From a virus: DNA of 29,018 nt. Shown here piece by piece: positions 1-5,450 of the stretch (the first letter of the stretch is position 1; each line of letters opens with the position of its first letter). Made by a program: the position numbers and the translations under genes. Below the pieces are notes generated by a model, which did no database searches, had not been told where the DNA came from, and saw only the letters and a list, made by a program, of their open reading frames with translations. The stretch covers positions 1-29,018 of the IMG/VR virus record IMGVR_UViG_3300027971_000172; one strand, 5' to 3'.

Positions 1-334
1 CGATCCCGCTGTCCCACGGCATCGACCACGGGTTGGCCTTGCTGTTGCCAATCGAACATGCGAACGACACGCCACTGTGATCGTACATCCACACGGTCAA
101 CACAACCGCTGCATCGAACTCGGCCCTGAGCGCAAGCTCGGCCTCGTCCCACCCGGCGTAGTTGCCAAAGTTGAACCCGTCGATCTCCTGCGGCAGGTCG
201 TACTTCTTGTGCGCCCACACGAACCGCGTGAGGTTCTCAAACTGGCGCGGATCGTTGCTGTCATCAGGGTCGACCTGCCAATACTCCAACTTCAGGTCAC
301 CGTGGGTCACTGTCTGTGTCTCTATCTTTTGCAT
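1..334 (-). CDS. Conserved small phage protein, partial (C-terminus beyond left edge)
   Basis: The reading frame opens at an ATG preceded by AGGAG with a five-base spacer and stays open for 111 codons to the window edge, so the C-terminus is missing. The protein is soluble and acidic, without signal peptide or membrane segment. A C-terminal block reads WMYDHSGVSFACS followed by PWDSG. This matches my recollection of a family of uncharacterised phage and plasmid proteins that carry YDHSG and a later PWDSGQVG motif; the family has no known function. A further conserved-looking part is the central NFGNYAGWDEAE. It is the last gene visible in the leftward series, about 30 bases after the stop of the preceding gene, and its leader lacks the hairpin found before many neighbours. 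The family assignment is from memory, not a search. Confidence 0.8.
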   Translation of the reverse strand, partial: MQKIETQTVTHGDLKLEYWQVDPDDSNDPRQFENLTRFVWAHKKYDLPQEIDGFNFGNYAGWDEAELALRAEFDAAVVLTVWMYDHSGVSFACSIGNSKANPWSMPWDSGI

Positions 335-366
335 CGTGTCTCCTAACTATTGAGGGTGATTGGATA

Positions 367-768
367 CTACACTGCCGTCCGGATGTCACTCCGGGCGGGC
401 AGCAATGCCAGCTCGACAAGCATCTGAGCGTCGTCGTCTGTCAGCCGATGCGCGTCGTTGTGAATGCTCGCGAGGAAGATCCGGACTCGCATCGCGTCAA
501 GCATGATCGTCTCCGGGTCGAGCGCCGCACGAATGCCACGCTCGATTGCCGTCGACGACTTGAACACGTTGCGAGGCCAGTACCTGACCTGCATGAACTC
601 GCCGACCGGCCGCCGCCGCAGAATCGCAGTGGTCTCCAGTGTCGACGGTTTGTAGCTGCGGACGATCCCCCAGTCGAGATCGTCATCTTTGAGTGCCATC
701 TGCGCCACGGTCGACGTAAAGTCGAGCCTGTCGTGGTTCAGCGGGTGGCCGTGTACGTCGCCCGTCAT
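367..768 (-). CDS. Hypothetical protein, 133 aa
   Basis: I do not recognise this protein. The start at 768 is chosen because its ATG overlaps the TGA of the upstream gene as ATGA and is preceded by GGAGGA with a six-base spacer; a longer frame to 846 lies inside the upstream gene. The protein is soluble with mixed charge. Its second half is helical (SSTAIERGIRAALDPET, then RIFLASIHNDAHRLTDDDAQ) and resembles no enzyme motif I know. The start region (765-782) is an 18-base exact duplicate of the one at 2677-2694, so the translation start of this gene and that of the gene starting at 2680 are copies. Probably co-translated with the upstream gene. Confidence 0.75.
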   Translation of the reverse strand: MTGDVHGHPLNHDRLDFTSTVAQMALKDDDLDWGIVRSYKPSTLETTAILRRRPVGEFMQVRYWPRNVFKSSTAIERGIRAALDPETIMLDAMRVRIFLASIHNDAHRLTDDDAQMLVELALLPARSDIRTAV

Positions 769-782
769 GCTACGTCCTCCGG
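765..782. repeat. 18-bp duplicated gene junction, copy 1
   Basis: TCATGCTACGTCCTCCGG occurs identically at 2677-2694. Read on the minus strand it encodes the last residues PEDVA of the upstream gene, the ribosome site GGAGGA and the overlapping ATGA stop/start. The flanking proteins on either side are otherwise not alike. Confidence 0.9.
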
Positions 783-1292
783 TTCTGCCCAGCCGATGAC
801 GGCCGTGGCGGTCTTGACTTTGTTGTCCTTGACGATCAGCTTCCACTTATCGTCGGGGTCTTCGCCCTGCGCCTCGATCACGCCGTTGACGACGTGGTCG
901 AAGGTGAACTCTTCGAACCCGGGCTGACCCTCGGCCACTGCGCCCGGTGTCAGGAAGTGGTCGATCAGGTACTTCATCCACTGCGCTGCGTAGTAGAATT
1001 TCTCGCCGCCGTCCCATTCGAACGCCGCCGCCGGATGAAGCTGTCCTGAGTCGGTCACGCCCTCGCACGGCTCCCACTGGCACCACAGCCCCGGCTGGCC
1101 CTCGGGCGGCGTGTTGCCGGCGCCCCACGGCGTGTCGACCTCGGCGAGCGGGCTGCTGACGTCGACGCAGTACGGGCCTGCGGCATAGCTCACGCGGCGC
1201 GTCCGGCTGAACGCTGTGAGGTACTCAGCCTCGGCCTTGTTGAGCGGCGGCTCGATCCGAACCGAACCGGTGAAGTCAGTCGTGTAACCCAT
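765..1292 (-). CDS. Conserved phage hypothetical protein, 175 aa
   Basis: The ATG is preceded by GGTAGG six bases upstream and lies two bases after the stop of the upstream gene. The N-terminus MGYTTDFTGSV with PPLNKAEAEYLTAF, then GQPGLWCQW, FEWDGGEKFYY, a KYLIDHFL helix and a late QGEDPDDKWKLIVKDNKV block are the landmarks I associate with a widespread family of unknown function in phages and bacterial genomes (about 150-180 residues, so this is full length). No catalytic residues are evident. It ends in PEDVA, the same last five residues as the gene ending at 2677, because the two share a duplicated DNA segment. The stop overlaps the next start. Confidence 0.85.
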   Translation of the reverse strand: MGYTTDFTGSVRIEPPLNKAEAEYLTAFSRTRRVSYAAGPYCVDVSSPLAEVDTPWGAGNTPPEGQPGLWCQWEPCEGVTDSGQLHPAAAFEWDGGEKFYYAAQWMKYLIDHFLTPGAVAEGQPGFEEFTFDHVVNGVIEAQGEDPDDKWKLIVKDNKVKTATAVIGWAEPEDVA

Positions 1293-1294
1293 GA

Positions 1295-1492
1295 CTAACC
1301 TACCTTTGCTGCGAGGTACGCTGCTCGCACGTCGTCGGTGACCTTCTGGCTGTCGTCGACCATCGTTACACCGCCGGGCAGGGCTGTAAGCCCTGACGAC
1401 TCAACCAGTGAGCGAAACGCTGCGAGGTGTGACATCACCTCAATCGCTGTATCGGCGCTGATCTGCACCGTCACTACTTTCTGTTCTGGCAT
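1295..1492 (-). CDS. Hypothetical protein, 65 aa
   Basis: Small acidic protein without recognised family. The N-terminal KVVTVQISADTAIEV reads as a beta strand leading into a helix (SHLAAFRSLVESSG), followed by a short strand and a C-terminal helix. ATG at 1492 is preceded by AGGAG with a nine-base spacer. The leader holds a GCCGC/GCGGC hairpin (1511-1523) followed by AGA, the recurrent leader of this gene block. It ends two bases before the next ATG, so the two genes are probably translated from one message. Confidence 0.7.
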   Translation of the reverse strand: MPEQKVVTVQISADTAIEVMSHLAAFRSLVESSGLTALPGGVTMVDDSQKVTDDVRAAYLAAKVG

Positions 1493-1510
1493 TGCTGCCG
1501 TCTCCTGTCT

Positions 1511-1523
1511 GCCGCTATGCGGC
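1511..1523 (-). promoter_or_regulatory. Leader hairpin, gene starting 1492
   Basis: GCCGC/GCGGC stem with a three-base loop, followed on the minus strand by AGA, then AGGAG and ATG. Eighteen bases separate hairpin and ATG. One of seven leaders with the same layout. Confidence 0.7.
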
Positions 1524-1591
1524 GTTGTTGTCTATGCCGGTCGGCACAGAATGAGGCAGCCCTCCGGAGAGAGCTACCCGATCTGCGTCGC

Positions 1592-1831
1592 TCAGTCGCA
1601 CTCGCCCGTCAGAGCGCAGTGCCAGCGGTCATTGCCGCAGGCGTAGTCGTGATAGCCGTCGTACCACTCGGTCGGCTCGCCGCGCCTGTCGGCCAGATCG
1701 AGCGGCGGAGTGACAGTCTCGTTTTCCTCCATCGACGCCCGCCATCCTCGGGCGTATGACCTCACGTCGTAGTCCGGCCGCGCTGCGAGGACGGCCCGCC
1801 GCGCTGCGAGTTCCTGCCGTGTGCTGCTCAT
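1592..1831 (-). CDS. Hypothetical protein, 79 aa
   Basis: Start at 1831 is chosen over a start five codons upstream because it gives an ATGA overlap with the preceding stop and has GAGGTGG four bases ahead. The protein has an arginine-rich helical N-terminus, then YARGWRAS, LDLADRRGEPTEWYDGYHDY and a Cys/His-rich tail (YACGNDRWHCALTGEC). YARGW followed by EWYDGYxDY is a pattern I associate with small actinobacterial phage and plasmid proteins of unknown function. The three cysteines and one histidine could bind a metal, but this is inference. The 99 bases after the stop are non-coding and hold two small palindromes (1535-1546 and about 1562-1569) plus the leader hairpin of the next gene. Confidence 0.75.
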   Translation of the reverse strand: MSSTRQELAARRAVLAARPDYDVRSYARGWRASMEENETVTPPLDLADRRGEPTEWYDGYHDYACGNDRWHCALTGECD

Positions 1832-2022
1832 GCTGCCACCTCGCAATCAAGGTAGACGACGTCTCGCAGGCTGTCGCCCACGTCGACGGCGCAGGTGTCG
1901 ACCTTGCCATTGTCGTCGCGGAGGTAGCCGACGATGAGGCCCTCGCGGCCGTCGTCGAGCTTCACCCGGCTGTTGATGTCACCGACACCTGCTGAGACCT
2001 GCGTCTGCGTAAGTACTGACAT
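1828..2022 (-). CDS. Hypothetical protein, 64 aa
   Basis: Small acidic protein, probably all beta: SRVKLDDGREGLIVGYL followed by DTCAVDVGDSLRDVVYLDCEV. Two cysteines, no known motif. The ATG at 2022 is preferred to the in-frame GTG at 2031 because GGAAG lies eight bases before the ATG but abuts the GTG. A leader hairpin (2041-2053) followed by AGA precedes the site. It opens a coupled pair with the next gene, whose start overlaps its stop. Confidence 0.7.
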   Translation of the reverse strand: MSVLTQTQVSAGVGDINSRVKLDDGREGLIVGYLRDDNGKVDTCAVDVGDSLRDVVYLDCEVAA

Positions 2023-2040
2023 GTTGCTCACTTCCGTTCT

Positions 2041-2053
2041 GCCGTTGTGCGGC
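2041..2053 (-). promoter_or_regulatory. Leader hairpin, gene starting 2022
   Basis: GCCGT/GCGGC stem (one T-G wobble) with a three-base loop, followed by AGA and a GGAAG ribosome site; 18 bases from hairpin to ATG, exactly as for the gene at 1492. Confidence 0.68.
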
Positions 2054-2065
2054 GTTGATTGACTT

Positions 2066-2097
2066 GCACTGCGCAGTCTATCAAACCTGCGCAGTGC
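2066..2097. repeat. 11-bp perfect inverted repeat between genes
   Basis: GCACTGCGCAG at 2066-2076 pairs with CTGCGCAGTGC at 2087-2097 across a ten-base centre. The left arm overlaps a TTGCACTGC element shared with 3311 and 5438. Operator or RNA hairpin; no T-run follows on either strand. Confidence 0.75.
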
Positions 2098-2123
2098 CTG
2101 TTGTCACCTAGTTTCGGTGAGTC

Positions 2124-2321
2124 CTACACGATGCCCAGTGTCCGCGCTGCTGACAGCCAGCCATGCGGGCAAACTCCGTCCGGCTCAACAAAGCAGCCGT
2201 CGGGGCAATCCGTCTCGCCCTGCGCGTCGTCGACTTCGCTGAACGACATCATCGTGTCGCCCATCGCGTCGACCAGTGCCTGCGCCGCCTTCGGGCTGCG
2301 CTTCAGTTTCTCGCCGCTCAT
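2124..2321 (-). CDS. Hypothetical protein with C-terminal CPHG motif, 65 aa
   Basis: The start at 2321 overlaps the upstream TGA (ATGA); a longer frame to 2372 lies within the upstream gene. The N-terminus is basic (GEKLKRSPKAAQALVDAM), the middle acidic. The C-terminal block PDGCFVEPDGVCPHGWLSA with final LGIV closely matches a short C-terminal signature (EPDG, CxHG, then a helix and LGLI) that I recall in many small phage proteins of unknown function. The two cysteines and the histidine may form part of a metal site (inference). Last gene of a four-gene coupled run starting at 3266. Confidence 0.78.
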   Translation of the reverse strand: MSGEKLKRSPKAAQALVDAMGDTMMSFSEVDDAQGETDCPDGCFVEPDGVCPHGWLSAARTLGIV

Positions 2322-2680
2322 GCGATCACCCCGCTCGCCACTATCAGCGCAGCGCGGGCGCAATCCCACCACCCGTCAAGGGTCAGAGCAAGCACGGTTG
2401 GCCCGGTATAGCTGCGGCCGATGATCTGCTGCGCTCGGTCGACCACTGCGGCGACCACTTCGCGGCCCTCGACGTGCGGCGGCCAGTCGCCGACCTGCCC
2501 GTTACCGAAAACCTCGTCGAAGGCTCGCCAGTAATCCAGCAGCGTCGCCTCCTCGGGCGCGTCGTTGCCGCCGTACTCGGTAGCGATCTCAACGGCCGCC
2601 CGGATAAACGCGCCGCGGACCCGGGGCGAAACTGCCAGCCACGGTCCCGGAGTCAAGTCCAGTGTGCCTGTGTTGCTCAT
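2318..2680 (-). CDS. Hypothetical protein, 120 aa
   Basis: The start at 2680 is set by the ATGA overlap with the upstream stop and by GGAGGA six bases ahead. This start segment is the second copy of the 18-base repeat also seen at 765-782. The protein looks helical: PRVRGAFIRAAVEIATEYGG, then LDYWRAFDEVFG, a REVVAAVVDRAQQIIG helix and a hydrophobic C-terminal helix (DCARAALIVASGVIA), too short and mixed to call a membrane anchor with confidence. No family recognised. Confidence 0.72.
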   Translation of the reverse strand: MSNTGTLDLTPGPWLAVSPRVRGAFIRAAVEIATEYGGNDAPEEATLLDYWRAFDEVFGNGQVGDWPPHVEGREVVAAVVDRAQQIIGRSYTGPTVLALTLDGWWDCARAALIVASGVIA

Positions 2681-2694
2681 GCTACGTCCTCCGG
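2677..2694. repeat. 18-bp duplicated gene junction, copy 2
   Basis: Second exact copy of the junction at 765-782, again spanning the end of one gene (PEDVA), a GGAGGA ribosome site and an ATGA overlap. Confidence 0.9.
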
Positions 2695-3021
2695 ATAGGT
2701 GCGGAGAATGTCGCGACCTTCGCAGGTCGGGCCGCAATTCCAGCGGTAGGCCTCGAAGAGCTGTTTGATACCTGCCCTCCGCCATGTGTACTCGTCACCG
2801 CAGTCGTCACAGAAGACGATGCGCTCATGGTTGAGTTCTCGCACGATGGCCTCAAGCGTGTCGGCCGTTCTCGACACGCCGCCCTCGCGGTCGAACAGGT
2901 CACCTAGCGCGGCACCTGCTGCGGCGGGATCCCCATGCCGCAGGCAAGCGGCCGCTGCGGCGAGGTTCTCGGCGATGGCGGATAGCTCGCTCGCCATCGA
3001 ATTATTCTCGTAGGTACTCAT
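2677..3021 (-). CDS. Hypothetical protein with possible zinc site, 114 aa
   Basis: The start at 3021 overlaps the upstream stop (ATGA); an ATG at 3039 lies inside the upstream gene and has no ribosome site. The N-terminal half is an alanine-rich helix (SELSAIAENLAAAAACL), the middle contains DTLEAIVRELNHERIVF, and the C-terminal half has CDDCGDEYTW followed about 25 residues later by CGPTC. Two cysteine pairs of this spacing suggest a small zinc ribbon (inference). It ends in PEDVA, shared with the gene ending at 765. No family recognised. Confidence 0.72.
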   Translation of the reverse strand: MSTYENNSMASELSAIAENLAAAAACLRHGDPAAAGAALGDLFDREGGVSRTADTLEAIVRELNHERIVFCDDCGDEYTWRRAGIKQLFEAYRWNCGPTCEGRDILRTYPEDVA

Positions 3022-3266
3022 GCTGGGTAGTACTCCCATTCTGCCGCTGTTGCGGCGGCTGCGTCGCGCTGTACGCGCCTCTTGAGTTCCCGCGTCACTG
3101 CGGATGCGCAGCGGCGGAACATGTCCGCGACAGCTTCAACTTCAGCCTCGTCGACCTGCTTTTCGAACGCCGCCCGGCAACGGATCAGGTCATCCGCGTC
3201 ACTCCACGAGAGCGATTGTTCGAAGGTGGAATACATCCTGTCCAGCTTGGTGATCGGTCTGCTCAT
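3018..3266 (-). CDS. Hypothetical protein, 82 aa
   Basis: ATG at 3266 has AAGGAG six bases upstream and the recurrent leader hairpin (3281-3295). The protein is helical and charged (SDADDLIRCRAAFEKQVDEAEVEAVADMF, split by short turns, then RELKRRVQRD), possibly coiled coil. Its last residues, AAAATAAEWEYYPA, are partly encoded by the leader hairpin of the next gene (3043-3056), so the coding sequence seems to have run through a regulatory element. First gene of a four-gene run joined by 4-base overlaps. No family recognised. Confidence 0.72.
   Translation of the reverse strand: MSRPITKLDRMYSTFEQSLSWSDADDLIRCRAAFEKQVDEAEVEAVADMFRRCASAVTRELKRRVQRDAAAATAAEWEYYPA
3043..3056 (-). promoter_or_regulatory. 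Leader hairpin, gene starting 3021 (inside upstream CDS)
   Basis: GCCGC/GCGGC stem, four-base loop, followed by AGA; 21 bases to ATG. It lies within the last codons of the upstream gene, which reads through it as an alanine-rich tail. Confidence 0.62.
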
Positions 3267-3280
3267 GTGCTGCTCCTTCT

Positions 3281-3295
3281 GTGGCCTCCGGCCAC
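3281..3295 (-). promoter_or_regulatory. Leader hairpin, gene starting 3266
   Basis: GTGGCC/GGCCAC perfect six-pair stem with a three-base loop, followed by AGA and AAGGAG; 14 bases to ATG. The stem sequence differs from the GCCGC type on both arms, so pairing is conserved by compensating changes. Confidence 0.7.
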
Positions 3296-3310
3296 GGTAC
3301 GTCGGTTGAT

Positions 3311-3321
3311 TTGCACTGCAA
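3311..3321. promoter_or_regulatory. TTGCACTGCAA palindrome
   Basis: An 11-base palindrome around a central C, identical at 5438-5448 and with nine of eleven bases at 2064-2074. Each copy lies in a gap of the left arm beside a larger hairpin. The strand-symmetric form suggests a protein binding site. Confidence 0.55.
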
Positions 3322-3326
3322 TAGCT

Positions 3327-3347
3327 GCCGGGGGATTGAACCCCGGC
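3327..3347 (-). repeat. T-arm-like hairpin (possible tRNA 3' fragment)
   Basis: On the minus strand a GCCGGGG stem closes on the seven-base loop TTCAATC and CCCCGGC, the form of a tRNA T-arm, followed by AGCT. No matching acceptor 5' strand, anticodon or D arm exists within 70 bases, so it is not a tRNA gene. It may be an attachment-site core copied from a tRNA 3' end, or merely a hairpin. Confidence 0.4.
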
Positions 3348-3362
3348 CGGGCCTGATTACCC

Positions 3363-3722
3363 TCAGCCGTATACCGGCGACCCCCACAGGCCAATCTCAA
3401 CAAGCGTCATGGCATCACCGGCGTCGTACTGACCAGCGTCACACTCGCGGTACCAGTTGAGCCAGTCGCCCGCAACGTCTCCGCGGACGCACCTCACTGG
3501 GCCGTTACGCAGCAGCCCGAACGCTCGCGCTACCGTGTCGGCCGTGGCGCGGCGCGTCTCCTCGCCATCGTTGACCAGCAGCCAGACGACGGTCACGGCG
3601 TCGGGCGCGTCTGTCTGGCTGCTGCCGAAGCGGTGCGGGATCCCTGCCTCCGCGTAACCTGTAGCGGCCGTGTACAGAATGTCTTCAAGGAACTCACGAC
3701 GTTCTGGTGTTCGGTTTGGCAT
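3363..3722 (-). CDS. Conserved phage hypothetical protein (RREFL...VVYG-type), 119 aa
   Basis: Starts at an ATG nine bases after AGGAG, with a leader hairpin (3742-3755) further upstream. It begins with PERREFLEDILYTAATGY and ends LVEIGLWGSPVYG. I recall a family of small phage proteins with RREFLADxxTTA at the N-terminus and a final LGLFGEVVYG; the match at both ends and the length support membership. A middle block, ATADTVARAFGLL, fits the usual xxDTIxRGLxxL segment. Function unknown. The 95-base gap after it carries a T-arm-like hairpin, a TTGCACTGCAA palindrome and the next leader hairpin. Confidence 0.8.
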   Translation of the reverse strand: MPNRTPERREFLEDILYTAATGYAEAGIPHRFGSSQTDAPDAVTVVWLLVNDGEETRRATADTVARAFGLLRNGPVRCVRGDVAGDWLNWYRECDAGQYDAGDAMTLVEIGLWGSPVYG

Positions 3723-3726
3723 CTGC

Positions 3727-3921
3727 TTACTCTCCTAGTCTGCCGCTGCTGCGGCGATTGTTCACACTTCGATTGTACATTGTCACTGGGAACGATGCAG
3801 CGACCATGACGACGGCCGCCGCGATACTGCCGGAAGACTCAACAGCGCCCGCCGCGCCGACGGCCACCGCCGCCGACACTGCGACCACTACCCGACCTCG
3901 TCGTGTTGGCTGTAGCGTCAT
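3727..3921 (-). CDS. Small membrane protein, 64 aa, two predicted TM segments
   Basis: The start at 3921 overlaps the upstream stop (ATGA). After a basic N-terminus (TLQPTRRGR) come two hydrophobic stretches, about residues 11-27 (VVVAVSAAVAVGAAGAV) and 33-48 (IAAAVVMVAASFPVTM), joined by a short ESSGS loop. This suggests a hairpin inner-membrane protein with both ends cytoplasmic by the positive-inside rule. The C-terminal NNRRSSGRLGE is encoded by the leader hairpin and ribosome site of the next gene. A second holin, superinfection-exclusion factor or host-membrane modifier is possible, but nothing in the sequence decides. Confidence 0.65.
   Translation of the reverse strand: MTLQPTRRGRVVVAVSAAVAVGAAGAVESSGSIAAAVVMVAASFPVTMYNRSVNNRRSSGRLGE
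3742..3755 (-). promoter_or_regulatory. Leader hairpin, gene starting 3722 (inside upstream CDS)
   Basis: GCCGC/GCGGC stem, four-base loop, followed by AGA and AGGAG; 19 bases to ATG. It is encoded within the C-terminal codons of the small membrane protein gene. Confidence 0.65.
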
Positions 3922-4223
3922 CGGCCTAGCCTCGCGTCGCGGTCGCCCTCGTCGAAGGGATCCGGCGCGGGTGCGAAACCGTCATCGCGCCATTCGGCTT
4001 CCGTCGCGCCGATGATCACCGGCACACCGTGGGAGTTGAGTTCCGCGACCGGTTCAAGGTCGTTCATAGTTTCGAATACCTGAACCTCGTGGCGCTCAGA
4101 TTGAGCGATGGCGGCCGCGGTCGCGAGCGCATCATCAAGCGTCGTGGCGCCGATGTCGGAGTAGTGTTCGAAGTCGCCATGGCGATTGTCGAACTTGGCT
4201 ACTGTGTATTGAATGAGTGACAT
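3918..4223 (-). CDS. Hypothetical protein, 101 aa
   Basis: The ATG at 4223 is chosen because CGGAG lies five bases upstream; the longer frame to 4331 would read through a perfect 11-bp leader hairpin. The N-terminal part (SLIQYTVAKFDNRHGDFEHYSDIG, in two short strands) followed by TTLDDALATAAAIAQSE and HEVQVFETM looks like a small alpha/beta domain. The C-terminal tail is acidic and probably disordered. No family recognised. Coupled to the downstream membrane protein gene. Confidence 0.72.
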   Translation of the reverse strand: MSLIQYTVAKFDNRHGDFEHYSDIGATTLDDALATAAAIAQSERHEVQVFETMNDLEPVAELNSHGVPVIIGATEAEWRDDGFAPAPDPFDEGDRDARLGR

Positions 4224-4237
4224 TGCTGCTCCGATCT

Positions 4238-4262
4238 GCCGCCCGTCATCGTGACGGGCGGC
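4238..4262 (-). promoter_or_regulatory. Leader hairpin, gene starting 4223 (11-bp stem)
   Basis: Strongest member: perfect 11-pair stem (GCCGCCCGTCA and its complement) with a three-base loop, followed by AGA and CGGAG; 14 bases to ATG. It stands 19 bases after the stop of the 306-residue gene and could also slow or end transcription, but no T-run follows. Confidence 0.75.
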
Positions 4263-4281
4263 GGGGTTGGTTGGTTGGTGG

Positions 4282-5202
4282 TTAGGCGGGAAGAATGAAA
4301 CCGGCGCGGATACCCTCCGCGATGATCGCACGGCCGCGCGGGCCGACCGGCGCTTTAGCGCGGAGACCGACGATCACCCCGACCGGATCGGTGAAGCGTA
4401 GGTCCGTCTGGTCACCGTCGATCACCTGCGAGATCTGCCCGGCGATCATCGCGAGCGGTGGCAGGTTCTCGGCGTACGTTGAACGATCGCGAGTCTTGCG
4501 AGTCGACGTACTAAACGGTGCAGCCACGTTGATGCCACTGGCCAGCTCTATCGCGGCCTGCTCTGCGTTATCCTCCGAGAGACTAAACGTCAGATGGTAG
4601 TTCGTCGGCCACTGTGTGACACCGGCGCGGCGGCGGGCGGTCGGCCACTTCGTGTAATCGTAGAACGTGATCGTCGGGAAAGCTTCAAACACGTTCGCGA
4701 ACGTCTCACCGCCGCGGTTCACCGGCCACCGCTCCCACGGTAGGTCCGACGTGCCGTTGAGTCTCACCGCGGGAGCCAAGCCATGCTTGCCCGCTAGCTT
4801 TACATGGTTTTCAATCTCCCGCATTAGCGCGGCGAGGAACGCATCACGATTCTGCGACCAGTACCTCGTCCGGCGAATTCGGGCCGTTTGGATCGTGTTT
4901 AGACCGTCGCGGTCAAGACCGATACCGCCGCGGCCGGATTGATCAAGACAAGCAGCGCGGCAACCGTTGGACGCAAAGGGGCAGACGTTCCGGCCGGAAC
5001 GATCCGCGGGTGAGAGATGTAAGACCGCGGTCAGATAGCCAAGCTTCTCACCCTTAGCGGTTTTAGGATTACCACGAGTGAGTAGACCGCCCACGGGCGG
5101 CCGCTGATCAAGGTCGAAGACCGATGACGTTGCGCGGCCGCGGCCTGCGTTCATTAGGTCACGGGGGAGGCATCCGGGGGAGGCGTATTTAGGTGTTGGC
5201 AT
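4282..5202 (-). CDS. Gp88/DUF7227-like phage protein, 306 aa
   Basis: Largest gene of the left arm. Landmarks: NPKTAKGEKLGYLTAVLHLSPAD (about residues 45-67), a cysteine cluster CPFASNGCRAACL (Cys74, Cys81, Cys85), then RGGIGLDRDGLNTIQTARIRRTRYW, and AVRLNGTSDLPWER (145-158). These match my memory of phage proteins annotated as Gene product 88 domain or DUF7227, of unknown biochemical role. The C-x6-C-x3-C group may bind a metal or iron-sulfur cluster (inference). The start at 5202 follows GTAGG by seven bases and the recurrent leader hairpin (5218-5232). It is read in one direction with the 50-residue gene upstream. The exact family name is uncertain. Confidence 0.8.
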   Translation of the reverse strand: MPTPKYASPGCLPRDLMNAGRGRATSSVFDLDQRPPVGGLLTRGNPKTAKGEKLGYLTAVLHLSPADRSGRNVCPFASNGCRAACLDQSGRGGIGLDRDGLNTIQTARIRRTRYWSQNRDAFLAALMREIENHVKLAGKHGLAPAVRLNGTSDLPWERWPVNRGGETFANVFEAFPTITFYDYTKWPTARRRAGVTQWPTNYHLTFSLSEDNAEQAAIELASGINVAAPFSTSTRKTRDRSTYAENLPPLAMIAGQISQVIDGDQTDLRFTDPVGVIVGLRAKAPVGPRGRAIIAEGIRAGFILPA

Positions 5203-5217
5203 AATGGCCTACTTTCT

Positions 5218-5232
5218 GCCGATTCTGTCGGC
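5218..5232 (-). promoter_or_regulatory. Leader hairpin, gene starting 5202
   Basis: GCCGA/TCGGC stem with a five-base loop, followed by AGA and AGTAGG; 15 bases to ATG. Upstream of it, ATCAACCG plus GTACCG recur as in the leader of the gene starting at 3266. Confidence 0.68.
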
Positions 5233-5256
5233 GGTACTACGGTTGATGTGGTGATA

Positions 5257-5409
5257 CTACAGAACAGTGTTACTGAGTACTACGGCCGCTAGCTTGCAGA
5301 GAATCGCGGCATTACACTCCATTTCGGTAATCAATCCCGCTTGAAGTTGTTGCACTAGTTCGATTATCTCTGCCCCCGCGTTCATTACCTGCGCTTCTAA
5401 ATCGTTCAT
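5257..5409 (-). CDS. Small hypothetical protein, 50 aa
   Basis: Short frame of 50 codons ending in TAG at 5257. The translation begins MNDLEAQVMNAGAEII and continues with a leucine/glutamine-rich helix (ELVQQLQAGLITEMECNAAI), ending in a hydrophobic LCKLAAVVLSNTVL. It could be a single amphipathic or dimerising helix. The leader has a GTAGG element seven bases before ATG, the same GAAAGTAGGC string that precedes the gene at 5202. A TTGCACTGCAA palindrome and a large hairpin lie just upstream. It is the first gene of the leftward array after the 0.8-kb non-coding region. No family recognised; support is from position, leader and length. Confidence 0.6.
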   Translation of the reverse strand: MNDLEAQVMNAGAEIIELVQQLQAGLITEMECNAAILCKLAAVVLSNTVL

Positions 5410-5437
5410 TTGTGCCTACTTTCGTTGTCGTGATTAG

Positions 5438-5448
5438 TTGCACTGCAA
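5438..5448. promoter_or_regulatory. TTGCACTGCAA palindrome
   Basis: Exact second copy of the palindrome at 3311-3321, here 29 bases upstream of the start of the 50-residue gene and next to the hairpin at 5451-5478. Confidence 0.55.
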
Positions 5449-5450
5449 GA

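Noticed and set aside
3300-3400. A complete tRNA gene around the T-arm-like hairpin
   Set aside because: No complementary acceptor strand, D arm or anticodon arm within the expected distance on either strand.
1-5200. Plus-strand frames opposite the left-arm genes
   Set aside because: They are arginine/serine-rich shadows without ribosome sites, while the minus frames have them, overlap as ATGA and match known families.
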